A stretch of 64,000 bases of DNA from Cohaesibacter sp. (GCA_025210795.1 JAOAQZ010000008.1:121812-185811), one strand, 5' to 3'; positions 44,605 to 53,546 are shown, counted from the stretch's first letter. Translations and numbers: made by a program. Notes: generated from the letters alone by a model not told the origin.

Positions 44605-44780
44605 GCTCTTGAGATAAAGATCCAGACTTTCCTGCCTTTAGGATTACAAAAGACAGCCCCCTTTGCTGCGCAAAGTTGCAAATGGACCCAAGCGATAGGA
44701 TAGACGAAGCGTTAGAGAAGAATACAACAGCCGGCGCCTCTTAATGGCCCCACCTCAAATCTACTCAACGAATATGGGCT

Positions 44781-46193
44781 CTATTTCTGCAACCGCAGAC
44801 CAAATTCAAACAGGTTAGAGGAAAAGCCCTCACTGCTCAAAGTGCTTGTGCGGCGTTCATGCTGATAGCGACCAATGACCTGAAGAGAGCGCGACAGGTT
44901 ATACTCTGCTGCAAGCGTTCCGGTTTTCAGCCAATCTGTCCGGCCAATTCCGTTATAGGCTTGACGTGTAAGCACAGCATCAGCACGAAGGGTAATATCG
45001 CGTTTGATCGCATAATCGACACCCATATCAAGCGAATGGGTCAAAACAGACGTGGCTGCAGTAGAGGTAGACGAAATAGAGGTGGTAAAGCCCGCATTCA
45101 CATCCCAAAGCGCATTGGGCGACCAAACCAAATTGGCATCAGCATAGAAACCTTGATCTGATTGCTGTCCTGTAGCATCCGGCTTCCAGCGCACTTGCCC
45201 GACAGAAAGCTCACCGCTCCATTTCTCACGATTGTTAACGGCAATACCAATCGCACCACGCAGGCGATCTCCATCCTGCACATTCGGACCACGATCAAAC
45301 TTGCGGCGACTAGCCTCCAAATCAACAAATGGAGTGACCTGATCGGTAAAGCGATATCCCACACGTGTACCAACCGTAAAGAGCTGAAAGTCACGGCTTT
45401 TATCTTCATCAAAGCTTTCATCTATCAAGCCGCCGCGCAATTGTAGCTCAAACAAACCAATCCTGTGATCAAGCTGTGCATCACTCGACAGAACGGTTTG
45501 GATGGACCGCTGCCCACCCGAAGCTCTAAGCTCCACGCTATTGGCATCTTCGCGGGAAATATCAAGCCCTGAACGCAAAGTCAGCGTGGTCTCGTTGGCA
45601 ACATCAAGCAGCAATTCACCATTAAGGCCATAGGTATGATCAGGTTTGCGCTTGGGTGTATTATAGCCCGTCACCGCCGCACGACCCGTAACCTCCAGCC
45701 GGTGCCGGGACCAGTCGGAGCGCAACACCACCTCACCCTCGGCACGACCAGACATGCCATTCTCACCAACTCGGCTATTATCGACATTGTCATCAAAGCG
45801 GTTCCACAAAGTCAGCGAGGGGTAAAGAGTAAAAGACCCAACAGCAATCCCAACCGGATCATAAGGGTCCAGCTCTTCTGCTGTCCGGGCAGACGATTGC
45901 AAAGGCTGAACCGGTTGCACAGGCTGAATAGGATAAGAAGGAGGAACATTCGCTGGAATGGCATTGGTTGAGGCAGGATCTCCCACCCCATCAGATAGAT
46001 CTGTACTTTGGGTATCCACAAGACCTCTTAATTGCATAGGAGAGCTTAAGAAAGAGGAAGAAGAGCCAGTAGAACCGTTACCATTTGCCCCTTGCGCAAC
46101 GCCGTTTGAAGGAACCGTCTGAGCTGGTGCATAGCTGGCAGAAAGTCCCAAACCCAAACCCAACGCAATGAGGGATAAGGATTGTTTTGACAT
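44781..46193 (-). CDS. Outer membrane beta-barrel protein (BBP2-like)
   Basis: A signal peptide MSKQSLSLIALGLGLGLSAS is followed by a Gly/Ser-rich and then QPVQP-type linker to about residue 100. The remaining 360 residues are alternating polar and aromatic strands (RVGYRFTDQVTPFVDLEA, VGQVRWKP) ending in a Phe/Leu-rich FGLRLQK, as in outer-membrane barrels of the DUF2320/BBP2 type. Starts at 46193; a longer reading covers the divergent kpsF region and is not supported. Length is 470 residues. It is divergent from kpsF/kdsD. The substrate is not known; an exopolysaccharide role is conceivable. Confidence 0.8.
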   Translation of the reverse strand: MSKQSLSLIALGLGLGLSASYAPAQTVPSNGVAQGANGNGSTGSSSSFLSSPMQLRGLVDTQSTDLSDGVGDPASTNAIPANVPPSYPIQPVQPVQPLQSSARTAEELDPYDPVGIAVGSFTLYPSLTLWNRFDDNVDNSRVGENGMSGRAEGEVVLRSDWSRHRLEVTGRAAVTGYNTPKRKPDHTYGLNGELLLDVANETTLTLRSGLDISREDANSVELRASGGQRSIQTVLSSDAQLDHRIGLFELQLRGGLIDESFDEDKSRDFQLFTVGTRVGYRFTDQVTPFVDLEASRRKFDRGPNVQDGDRLRGAIGIAVNNREKWSGELSVGQVRWKPDATGQQSDQGFYADANLVWSPNALWDVNAGFTTSISSTSTAATSVLTHSLDMGVDYAIKRDITLRADAVLTRQAYNGIGRTDWLKTGTLAAEYNLSRSLQVIGRYQHERRTSTLSSEGFSSNLFEFGLRLQK

Positions 46194-46363
46194 AATTGAC
46201 CAAAGCTCCAGCATCAAAAGGGCGAATCGCCACATAAACCTTTCCAGATGGTAAAGATTTTTGGTTAACAACTTCTTGCCAAAAGGACGCGAGCGGCCCC
46301 TTTCCCAGCGCTGACAATTGGTATAAAAGTGAAGAATCTTTTCTGGACCGAGCAGGATTTTGC

Positions 46364-47353
46364 ATGCCAAGCCAAAGTGATTGCGGGAAGGTTTCCCCCC
46401 TCCAATCCGCCCACTCTACCATCGCAAACGAAATAGAAGGCCTTCGCGAGCTGGATACCGCCTTACAAGGCCCGCTCAAACAGCCGTTTCTTGATGCTGT
46501 CCAAACCATCAATCAGGCCCAGGGCCGGTTGATTGTCACAGGCATGGGGAAAAGCGGACATATCGCTAAAAAACTGGCGGCAACTCTAGCCTCTACAGGA
46601 ACACCAGCATTCTTCGTGCATCCTGGAGAGGCAAGCCATGGCGATCTTGGCATGATCCGCACTGTTGACGTTGTGCTCGCCTTGTCATGGTCGGGCGAGA
46701 CATCCGAGCTTGCCAGCATCATCTCCTATACTCGCCGTTTCAAGGTGCCTCTGATTGCACTGACCTCAGGTCAGAATAGCAGCCTTGCCTCTCAAGCTGA
46801 TATTGCTCTTTGCTTGCCCAAGGCAAAAGAGGCCTGCCCGCTGGGCCTTGCCCCGACGACCTCCACCACGATGCAACTCTGTCTTGGCGATGCTTTAGCG
46901 GTTGCCTTGCTGAAAAGTCGTGGTTTTACAGCGTCCGACTTCAAAATCTACCATCCCGGCGGAAGCCTTGGGGCCAATCTGCAATATGTGCGCGATTTGA
47001 TGCATAAAGGCTCTGCCATGCCTCTGGCACCCATTGGCACCCGCATGAGTGAACTGATCGTCACCATGTCAGAAAAAGGCTTTGGCTGTGTTGGCATTGT
47101 TGATGAGGCAGGTAAACTTGCGGGCATGATCACCGATGGTGATTTGCGCCGCAATCTGGCTGATGACCTGCTCACCCGCCCGGTTGAAGAGGTGATGACC
47201 AAAGGCCCTAAAACCCTTTCCCCCAACATTCTGGTGCCTGCAGCGATTGAGAAGATGAACAGCTCCTCCATTACCGCAATTTTCATTGTTGAAGAGGGCA
47301 AACCCGTTGGTCTTCTGCATATGCATGATATTTTGCGCATCGGTGCAGCCTAA
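46364..47353 (+). CDS. kdsD: Arabinose-5-phosphate isomerase (KpsF/KdsD/GutQ family)
   Basis: Converts ribulose 5-phosphate to arabinose 5-phosphate, the first step toward KDO of lipopolysaccharide. The SIS domain (about 40-180) shows VTGMGKSGHIAKKLAATL, ALSWSGETSEL and TTSTTMQL. Two CBS domains (about 210-325) contain ITDGDLRRNL and VGLLHMHDILR. Length is 329 residues. It is divergent from the outer membrane barrel gene and followed by a terminator. Confidence 0.92.
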   Translation: MPSQSDCGKVSPLQSAHSTIANEIEGLRELDTALQGPLKQPFLDAVQTINQAQGRLIVTGMGKSGHIAKKLAATLASTGTPAFFVHPGEASHGDLGMIRTVDVVLALSWSGETSELASIISYTRRFKVPLIALTSGQNSSLASQADIALCLPKAKEACPLGLAPTTSTTMQLCLGDALAVALLKSRGFTASDFKIYHPGGSLGANLQYVRDLMHKGSAMPLAPIGTRMSELIVTMSEKGFGCVGIVDEAGKLAGMITDGDLRRNLADDLLTRPVEEVMTKGPKTLSPNILVPAAIEKMNSSSITAIFIVEEGKPVGLLHMHDILRIGAA

Positions 47354-47404
47354 TTTATTGGATCACGAGCAAAACAACAAATGCAGGCCCCAATCGCCCC
47401 CTTT

Positions 47405-47436
47405 AAGCCGCAGCGCTCCAGCACTGCGGCTTTTTT
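47405..47436 (+). terminator. Terminator after kdsD
   Basis: AAGCCGCAG (47405-47413) and CTGCGGCTT (47424-47432) form a perfect 9-bp stem with a 10-base loop, followed by TTTT. Confidence 0.88.
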
Positions 47437-47603
47437 GTGTATCCCAAGCCATTATCTCTTTGTTAACCTTAATATAAATTACCAAATTAAAAGGCTTTTT
47501 CGGCCTTTCCATTAGCAATCCATTAGACCTGTTTTCCTAAACTGAGATCCAAGAATTAGCACATAAAGGCTTGATGCCTGTTTGGGTAGTACAGGGATTA
47601 CAA

Positions 47604-48374
47604 ATGGATATCGCAACAATTATCGGTATGGTCGCAAGTTTGGGCGTGGTCTTGGCCGCGATTCTGATGGGCGGCACCCTTGGCCAGTTTGTTGATATTC
47701 CCTCCGTTCTGATCGTGATTGGAGGCGGTCTGGCCGCAACCTTGATCCGCTTCACATTGGGCGGCATCGGCGGAGCCATTGTCACTGGTGGCAAAGTTGC
47801 CTTTGGCGGCAGCAAGGTCAATGCCCGCGACATGATCGAAAAAATCACCGAGCTGGCCGATGTTGCCCGCAAATCCGGCCCTCTGGGTCTGGAAGGAGTA
47901 GAGATTGAAGATCCGATCCTTGCCAAGGGCGTACAGATGATTGCCGACGGCTATGAGCCTGCCTTCATTCGCGATTCCATGGAGCGTGAGCGCGATCTTT
48001 ATATCGAGCGTCTGAATGAGGGCAAACGCTTCTATAAACAATTGGGCGATGCTGCCCCGGCTTTTGGCATGATCGGCACGCTGGTTGGTCTGGTGCAGAT
48101 GCTTGCCGCGATGGATGATCCATCCGCCATTGGTCCTGCGATGGCCATTGCCTTGTTGACGACCCTCTATGGCGCTCTTGTCTCTAACGTTATCTGCATT
48201 CCGATCGTTGATAAGCTTGACGCCAAACTGGATGGCGAGGATCTCAACCAGACGCTCATCATCGATGGCATCATGCAGATCCGCGAGAATAAGAGCCCGA
48301 ACTTGATCCGCGAAATGCTGCTGGCCTATCTGCCAGAGGCAGCCCGCGCCGAGCTGGTAAGCGAAGCAGCCTAA
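47604..48374 (+). CDS. motA: MotA/PomA, flagellar stator subunit
   Basis: The 256-residue protein opens MDIATIIGMVASLGVVLAAI and has GGTLGQFVDIPSVLIVIGGG, the arrangement of sodium-type PomA of Vibrio. Four membrane helices are evident (about 4-22, 28-50, 145-165, 175-198). GTLVGLVQMLAAMDDP and PMAIALLTTLYGAL are given by parts GTLVGLVQML and AIALLTTLYG. With PomB it turns ion flow into flagellar torque. acagggattacaa precedes the ATG at 47604, and a 11-codon longer reading is not supported. motB follows after 90 bases with a strong hairpin between. Confidence 0.92.
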   Translation: MDIATIIGMVASLGVVLAAILMGGTLGQFVDIPSVLIVIGGGLAATLIRFTLGGIGGAIVTGGKVAFGGSKVNARDMIEKITELADVARKSGPLGLEGVEIEDPILAKGVQMIADGYEPAFIRDSMERERDLYIERLNEGKRFYKQLGDAAPAFGMIGTLVGLVQMLAAMDDPSAIGPAMAIALLTTLYGALVSNVICIPIVDKLDAKLDGEDLNQTLIIDGIMQIRENKSPNLIREMLLAYLPEAARAELVSEAA

Positions 48375-48391
48375 CCATAGCTACAATAGAG

Positions 48392-48410
48392 AGGGGCCTG
48401 CCAGGCCCCT
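48392..48410 (+). other. Strong hairpin between motA and motB
   Basis: AGGGGCCTG and CAGGCCCCT are nearly perfect inverted repeats with a 1-base centre, so a stem of about 8 bp with a small loop forms. GACCCTCTTT follows; the T-run is short. It may reduce or stabilise the upstream message. Confidence 0.5.
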
Positions 48411-48464
48411 GACCCTCTTTAGTTTGCAACCCTCTTAAAAAGAGACAGGCAAGGAAAACGAACC

Positions 48465-49319
48465 ATGGCAAAGAAAAAACCACAAGGCGGCGGCGGCGCA
48501 CCGGATTGGCTTGTCACCTTTGCCGATCTTATGTCCCTGCTTGTTTGTTTCTTTGTTTTGATTATTTCTTTCTCGATTCAGGACAATGAAAAACTACAGG
48601 TGGTTGCCGGCTCTATGAAGGACGCGTTTGGTGTCAAGCCGGTCATGCGCAAAGCGGGCATGATCGAGATTGAGGGCATGCCTGTTCGCCAATTCATCAA
48701 GGAAGTGGCAGCAATCCCTCAGGAAAACGATTCCGATTTTGCGCAAGAGCGTCATGATCAGCGCTCCCGTCAGGGACCGGAAGCCAATACCCACGATATC
48801 GAGAAAACGGAAATTGAACGCCCACGCATGTTTGCAACGGCGGCGGCCTCCTTGCGTCAGGCATGGCAGGAATTGCCTGAAATCTCTGAAATTTCCAAAC
48901 ATATCATCATTGAGGAAGACGAAGACGGCCTCAACATCCAGATGGTAGATCAGGATGGCCGCTCCATGTTCGCTGAAGGGTCGAAATATCCGTATGATTT
49001 CACCCGCCGCCTGATCGTCTCCATGGCACCTGTTCTCTCAAGAATGCCCAATCGAGTTCAGATTACCGGCCATACGACGGCTTCAAATGGCGCGATCAAT
49101 TCAAGCTATACCGGTTGGGAATTGTCAGCAGACCGGGCCAACGCCATCCGCTCAATCCTCACCGAGCATGGCCTGCCAATTGATCAGATCTATTCTGTGG
49201 TCGGCAAGTCGGATTCCGATCCGCTCTTTCCCAATGATCCTTTCCTTGCAGCAAACCGCCGCATTACCATTTTGCTGATGGCAGAGGATCCGCCCCTGCC
49301 CCCAACTCATAAGCCGTAA
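48465..49319 (+). CDS. motB: MotB/PomB, flagellar stator subunit
   Basis: The N-terminus MAKKKPQGGGGAPDWLVTFADLMSLL, quoted here as APDWLVTFADLMSLL, and FFVLIISFS closely follow PomB. Asp21 in FADLMS is the ion-carrying residue, and Cys28 sits where sodium-type PomB has Cys31. An OmpA-like C-terminal domain (about 145-275) with ITGHTTASNG and ANRRITILLM anchors the stator to peptidoglycan. Length is 284 residues. The partner motA lies upstream, and a terminator follows. The pair may be a sodium-driven stator, as expected for a marine organism. That is inference. Confidence 0.9.
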   Translation: MAKKKPQGGGGAPDWLVTFADLMSLLVCFFVLIISFSIQDNEKLQVVAGSMKDAFGVKPVMRKAGMIEIEGMPVRQFIKEVAAIPQENDSDFAQERHDQRSRQGPEANTHDIEKTEIERPRMFATAAASLRQAWQELPEISEISKHIIIEEDEDGLNIQMVDQDGRSMFAEGSKYPYDFTRRLIVSMAPVLSRMPNRVQITGHTTASNGAINSSYTGWELSADRANAIRSILTEHGLPIDQIYSVVGKSDSDPLFPNDPFLAANRRITILLMAEDPPLPPTHKP

Positions 49320-49344
49320 CGGCCAACATGGGATAAAGACAATC

Positions 49345-49384
49345 AAAAAAAACCGCCTTCAATAACCCGAAGGCGGGTTTTCTT
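49345..49384 (+). terminator. Terminator after motB
   Basis: CCGCCTTC (49353-49360) and GAAGGCGG (49369-49376) form a perfect stem with an 8-base loop; A-run before and GTTTTC after. It also faces the converging nfeD gene. Confidence 0.85.
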
Positions 49385-49404
49385 ATTTAATCAGATGGGA
49401 AAGT

Positions 49405-49863
49405 CTAAGCCTGATCCGTTGGCTCAACCAGCAACAGGCCACCATCAACATTGCTGACCTTCACCTTGGCACCAGCTGCACAATCGGCACCGGAAATCCG
49501 CCAATAAGTATCATTCACCTTGATACGGCCAAATCCATTTTCAATGGGCTCGGCAAGCACAAATTCTTTCCCGATAAAGGCCAGTCCCCGCTCATTGAGC
49601 AAAGGCCGATCTGTCTCAACCTGCTGGAAGCGGTTGAGAACAAACCGCCCGACAAAGACCAGAGCCAAAGACAGAATGCCGAAAAGAAGAAACTCACTTT
49701 GCCAGCCCAGATCGAAAAGGAAATCAAGAAGGCCAACCAAAATGGCAGAAACCCCGAACCAAAGGAAAAAGGTTCCCGGGGCAACAAGCTCCAGCACCAG
49801 AAGGGCCAGCCCGATCAACACCCAGAACCAGCCCCCCAATCCTTCATAAAGCGCGGCTATCAT
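49405..49863 (-). CDS. NfeD-family membrane protein
   Basis: A 152-residue protein with three to four membrane helices (about 8-27, 30-50, 55-76) and a C-terminal OB-fold domain (about 85-150, GRIKVNDTYWRISG). NfeD-like proteins form a conserved pair with SPFH/stomatin proteins in membrane microdomains. It follows the SPFH gene by 10 bases, confirming the pair. Its molecular role is not established. Confidence 0.88.
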   Translation of the reverse strand: MIAALYEGLGGWFWVLIGLALLVLELVAPGTFFLWFGVSAILVGLLDFLFDLGWQSEFLLFGILSLALVFVGRFVLNRFQQVETDRPLLNERGLAFIGKEFVLAEPIENGFGRIKVNDTYWRISGADCAAGAKVKVSNVDGGLLLVEPTDQA

Positions 49864-49873
49864 GGCCTACTCC

Positions 49874-50866
49874 CTATTCACTTTTATCGCCAACGCTTGG
49901 CACACGGCTGGATTTTCGGGCATTGCTTTCTTTTTTACCAAAAACTTCGCGGCCCAGTTCTCCAATACCGCCCAGCGCACCCAGAACAGAGGTTGCCTCC
50001 AGCGGCATCATAATCACTTTCTGATTGGGAGCCTTGGCCACCTCACCCAGCGCTTCGATATATTTGTTAGCAACAAAATAGTTTACGGCCTGTACATCCC
50101 CTTCAGAAATCGCCTTACTCACCATTTCGGTTGCCTTGGCTTCGGCCTGCGCCGCACGTTCGCGCGCTTCCGCTTCCAAAAAAGCTGCCTGCCGGTTGCC
50201 TTCTGCCAGCAGGATTTGCCCCTGCTTCTCCCCTTCAGCCCGCAAAATCTCAGATTGACGCATGCCTTCCGCTTCCAGAATATTCGCACGCTTCTCACGC
50301 TCTGCCTTCATCTGGCGGCCCATGGCTTCAACCAGATCTCGCGGCGGATTGATATCCTTGATCTCAATACGGGTAATCTTCACACCCCAAGACGCAGCAG
50401 CCGCATCAACAACGCTGAGAAGCTGGGCATTGATCTCGTCCCTGTTGGACAGAAGCTCATCAAGATCCATAGACCCCATAACGGTACGAATATTGGTCAT
50501 GGTCAGGTTAAGCAAAGCCAGTTCCAGATTGTTCACTTCATAAGCTGAGGATGCTGCATCCATAACCTGATAGAAGGCAACACCATCGGAGGTGATGGTC
50601 GCATTGTCGCGGGTAATGACCTCTTGGCTTGGCACGTCAAGCACTTGCTCCATCATATTAATACGACCGCCAATCTGATCAATCAGAGGAAAGATAAACC
50701 GCAGGCCCGGCTTGAGCGTTTTGCGATAAGCCCCAAATCTCTCAACTGTATAGTGATAGCCTTGCGGGACGGTTTTTACGCCCGTAATAAGCAAAATCAC
50801 AAGCAAAACAAGAAGGAAGATGACAACCACGTCAAATCCAAACGAGTTCAGACCAAGCAAATCCAT
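49874..50866 (-). CDS. SPFH/stomatin protein (QmcA-like)
   Basis: Membrane-anchored scaffold of the stomatin/prohibitin class, which organises membrane domains and can control proteases. One hydrophobic segment (about residues 12-32), the PHB domain (VPQGYHYTVERFGAYRKTL and TRDNATITSDGVAFYQV), and a long coiled-coil with AEREKRANILEAEGMRQSEI follow, with many Glu-Ala repeats. The ATG at 50866 has ggagaataatt; an extension of 17 codons is not supported. Length is 330 residues. It forms an operon with nfeD. Confidence 0.9.
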   Translation of the reverse strand: MDLLGLNSFGFDVVVIFLLVLLVILLITGVKTVPQGYHYTVERFGAYRKTLKPGLRFIFPLIDQIGGRINMMEQVLDVPSQEVITRDNATITSDGVAFYQVMDAASSAYEVNNLELALLNLTMTNIRTVMGSMDLDELLSNRDEINAQLLSVVDAAAASWGVKITRIEIKDINPPRDLVEAMGRQMKAEREKRANILEAEGMRQSEILRAEGEKQGQILLAEGNRQAAFLEAEARERAAQAEAKATEMVSKAISEGDVQAVNYFVANKYIEALGEVAKAPNQKVIMMPLEATSVLGALGGIGELGREVFGKKESNARKSSRVPSVGDKSE

Positions 50867-51199
50867 AATTATTCTCCAATCAACTTCGGGCCTGTCCGCT
50901 CGCCCGAGCTTGGACAAGGGCTCGACCCAAATAGCAACAAATGCCGCTCATACGCCCCGGCCATTTGCCTTTTTTCCTATGCTAAGGATATAGGATGTCT
51001 GTGCGCTAAAGACAATGACTTGTCACTGGCAAGGCCGGAAATGCTGCACTGCCGCATTTCCCACAACTTCTTCTATATACTGACAAATTATGTCCGCAAA
51101 AAAGGACAGGTTTTCACTTTTTTAAACACTGCGCTCTAGGATTGTTCCAAGCAGGAGAAAGGGGATTCTCCTAGCATCATCAGACACGGGGACACTCTG
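50867..51199. promoter_or_regulatory. Divergent region between qmcA-like and receiver-like genes
   Basis: This 333-base region has no supported gene. A perfect hairpin AGGAGAA-AGGGGA-TTCTCCT lies at 51153-51172, 28 bases before the receiver-like start codon; its loop is purine-rich. Promoters for both genes are expected but none is clearly recognisable. Confidence 0.45.
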
Positions 51200-51850
51200 A
51201 TGCATCATACATTAGAGCATTGCTCAGCAGTGCTCATCGACCGCAACAGCTTCCAGCGAAAATTGCTAAGAAGCCTTCTTCGCTCATCCGGGTTTAACCG
51301 TTTTACCGAGTTGGACAATCTCGAGACGGGGCTACAGGAAGCAAAGCGAGCTATACCTGATTTTATATTCGCAGATTATGACACCGCTAAAGCGTCTGAT
51401 CTTTTGCGAGGTATATCATGCATTAGCAATGAATATTTACCGCGCCATACCCGCTTCATCATGCTGATGGATAACCCAACCCGCCCTCGGGTCAAGTCCG
51501 CAATATCTATTGGTTCTCACTGGGTATTATGCCGACCTTTCTCACCACGAACCCTCAATCAGCGCATCAAGGCCGTTCTCGACCCCGGCTCTCTCATCCA
51601 ACTGCCCAAACCTGGTAAACGGATGCCACGCGGCATGGCCCATCAACAAGAAAATGAAATGGGGAATATGGGCCATCTTACCAATGAGATGGACACATTG
51701 CTAAAAGGCTCCCGTTTCTTCCAAAAAATAGAAACAGATAAAAGCGCGAAAACACCCCCTTATCACCAGACGCCACCAGCTAAAGAAATCGAAATTGTAG
51801 AACCGGTGGAAGCAACCATAGCAGAAGACGAAGATATCTTCCTTCTCTAG
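51200..51850 (+). CDS. Degenerate receiver-domain protein
   Basis: The first 130 residues keep the receiver fold: VLIDRNSFQRKLLRSLLRSSGF, DFIFADYD and VKSAISIGSHWVLCRPFSP, each quoted in part. A canonical receiver has two acidic residues at the first strand, an Asp at the third and a Lys at the fifth. Here only one acidic residue (Asp14) remains at the first strand and the Lys is Arg (CRPF). Asp59 or Asp61 could still be the acceptor. The 80-residue C-terminal tail is unstructured and acidic at the end (AEDEDIFLL). No output domain is present, so it may act by protein contact. Function unknown. Confidence 0.7.
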   Translation: MHHTLEHCSAVLIDRNSFQRKLLRSLLRSSGFNRFTELDNLETGLQEAKRAIPDFIFADYDTAKASDLLRGISCISNEYLPRHTRFIMLMDNPTRPRVKSAISIGSHWVLCRPFSPRTLNQRIKAVLDPGSLIQLPKPGKRMPRGMAHQQENEMGNMGHLTNEMDTLLKGSRFFQKIETDKSAKTPPYHQTPPAKEIEIVEPVEATIAEDEDIFLL

Positions 51851-51948
51851 TCACCAGAGCCTCAATGATAGGATCTCAGCTCACAAAGAGCTTGGACAAG
51901 TCCTTAACTGTAGAAGACAGATCCAAAAAAGGCTTTCCTTACCCCAAC

Positions 51949-51968
51949 ATATCTAGTATTCAAGATAT
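51949..51968 (+). promoter_or_regulatory. Candidate ArsR operator
   Basis: ATATCT (51949-51954) and AGATAT (51963-51968) are exact inverted repeats separated by 8 bases and abut the arsR ATG. This spacing and place fit an autoregulatory ArsR-family operator. Confidence 0.55.
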
Positions 51969-52310
51969 ATGGATACAAAATCAGCTCTTCTTGCTTTCTC
52001 GGCTCTTAGCCAAGACATCCGCCTTCAGGTTTTCCGCCGGCTTATACAAGCCGGTCAGGATGGTATGCTCGCAGGCGAAATTGCCACAGCTCTGGATGTG
52101 CGGCAAAATACCATGTCGACCAATCTGGCCATCCTCACCCAAGCCCGCCTCATAAAAAATGAGCGGCAAGGACGCAGCATTCGCTATTTTGCTGATATGG
52201 ATGGCATCCAGACCCTTCTGGATTTTCTCTTGCAAGATTGCTGCGGCGGCAAGGCAGAAGATTGCAAGCCCCTACTCGACCAGCTTTGCAAAGCGGATGA
52301 GTGCAGCTAA
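51969..52310 (+). CDS. arsR: ArsR-family repressor
   Basis: Small winged-helix repressor that leaves DNA when arsenite binds. The helix-turn-helix is EIATALDVRQNTMSTNLAIL (about 37-56). The classic CVC metal site in the recognition helix is absent. Instead the C-terminus carries Cys91, Cys92, Cys99, Cys107 and Cys112 (DCCGGKAEDC, LCKADEC). This resembles the C-terminal Cys95-Cys96-Cys102 site of the Acidithiobacillus ArsR. Length is 113 residues. It is followed by arsC and arsH. An inverted repeat overlaps its start. Confidence 0.88.
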   Translation: MDTKSALLAFSALSQDIRLQVFRRLIQAGQDGMLAGEIATALDVRQNTMSTNLAILTQARLIKNERQGRSIRYFADMDGIQTLLDFLLQDCCGGKAEDCKPLLDQLCKADECS

Positions 52311-52343
52311 CCCCTCCCATATGGTCAAATTCAAGGTCCAACC

Positions 52344-52763
52344 ATGTCAATCACCATCTATCACAATCCCAAATGCGGCACCTCGCGTAATGTACTGGCG
52401 ATGATCCGCAAATCAGGAATTGAGCCAACCGTCATCGAATATCTGCAAACTCCTCCAAGCCGGGAGACATTAGAAGGCCTGCTCAAAGCTTTGCCTATCT
52501 CGGTGCGGGAAGTTTTGCGCATCAAGGGCACACCCTATGACGAGCTTGGGCTTGCGGATGAAAACCTCAGCGATGCGCAATTGATCGATGCCATGATGGA
52601 GCATCCGATCTTGATCAATCGCCCGATCGTAGTCACCGAGCGGCATACACGCCTGTGCCGTCCATCTGAAGCTGTTCTAGAACTTCTTCCCTCAGATATT
52701 GGTGACTTTACCAAAGAAGACGGCCAAGTCGTCAACCATAAGAGCACGGAGCCAAAGGCCTGA
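52344..52763 (+). CDS. arsC: Arsenate reductase, glutaredoxin type
   Basis: Reduces arsenate to arsenite with glutaredoxin and glutathione. The active site is Cys11 in [10 protein letters not shown], and the arsenate-binding Arg residues lie in NRPIVV and CRPSEAV near residues 93-109. Length is 139 residues. It starts 33 bases after arsR and overlaps arsH by one base at TGATG. No arsenite efflux gene is in this operon. Confidence 0.93.
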   Translation: MSITIYHNPKCGTSRNVLAMIRKSGIEPTVIEYLQTPPSRETLEGLLKALPISVREVLRIKGTPYDELGLADENLSDAQLIDAMMEHPILINRPIVVTERHTRLCRPSEAVLELLPSDIGDFTKEDGQVVNHKSTEPKA

Positions 52764-53515
52764 TGACCGTTTCCCTACAACCAGAAGAGCTGGGAACAAG
52801 CTTTGAGTTGAGCGACCATCTCGCAGATCCCGCCCATCTTCGCGCCATTGACTTCAAGGCTCTGGCCCCTGAGACTGATCCGGGTCATCCACCCCGCATC
52901 CTGGTGCTCTATGGCTCTTTGCGGGAGCGATCTTTCTCGCGCCTTGTTGCACAAGAATCTGCCCGGCTGCTTCAGTATTTCGGCGCAGAGACAAAGATAT
53001 TCAACCCATCTGGCCTACCCCTGCCGGATGATGCCGACACAGACCACCCCAAAGTGCAGGAATTACGCGAGCTTGCCAAATGGGCAGAAGGCATGGTCTG
53101 GGTATCACCTGAGCGGCACGGGGCCATGACCGGCATTATGAAAGCCCAGATTGATTGGATCCCCCTCTCCCTTGGCGCAGTACGCCCGACACAAGGCAAA
53201 ACCCTTGCCTTGATGCAAGTGTGCGGTGGATCCCAAAGCTTTAACGCTGTCAATCAGATGCGCATCCTTGGGCGCTGGATGCGCATGGTGACCATCCCCA
53301 ATCAGTCTTCCATGCCCAAGGCCTTTACCGAATTTGGCGAGGATGATCGCATCAAACCCTCCCCTTTCTACAATCGTATCGTCGATGTATGTGAGGAATT
53401 GATGAAATTCACCTATATGACCCGTTCCCGCTCCGACTATTTGGTGGATCGCTATTCCGAGCGCGTCGAAACAGGGCAAGAGCTCATCGACAGGGTCAAT
53501 AAATCAGGTAACTGA
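52763..53515 (+). CDS. arsH: ArsH, organoarsenical oxidase (NADPH:FMN flavoprotein)
   Basis: ArsH oxidises trivalent organoarsenicals, such as methylarsenite, to the less toxic pentavalent form; it is a flavodoxin-fold NADPH-FMN reductase. The FMN phosphate loop is [11 protein letters not shown] near residue 50, with [18 protein letters not shown] near 115, quoted as [10 protein letters not shown]. Length is 250 residues. It is the last gene of arsR-arsC-arsH and is followed by a strong terminator. Confidence 0.93.
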   Translation: MTVSLQPEELGTSFELSDHLADPAHLRAIDFKALAPETDPGHPPRILVLYGSLRERSFSRLVAQESARLLQYFGAETKIFNPSGLPLPDDADTDHPKVQELRELAKWAEGMVWVSPERHGAMTGIMKAQIDWIPLSLGAVRPTQGKTLALMQVCGGSQSFNAVNQMRILGRWMRMVTIPNQSSMPKAFTEFGEDDRIKPSPFYNRIVDVCEELMKFTYMTRSRSDYLVDRYSERVETGQELIDRVNKSGN

Positions 53516-53517
53516 CG

Positions 53518-53546
53518 AAAAACCCCGGCCACTGGCCGGGGTTTTT
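53518..53546. terminator. Bidirectional terminator after arsH
   Basis: AAAAACCCCGGCC (53518-53530) and GGCCGGGGTTTTT (53534-53546) form a perfect 13-bp stem with a 3-base loop. It serves arsH and the converging CoA-ligase-like gene, and resembles the one at 4162-4192. Confidence 0.93.

Noticed and set aside
45871..45950. Short tandem repeat in the barrel protein linker (QPVQP)
   Set aside because: Only a few units; a low-complexity linker rather than a mobile or regulatory repeat.
53518..53546. Possible dispersed repeat shared with 4162-4192
   Set aside because: Both are independent terminators with a common CCCCGG stem; flanks do not match.
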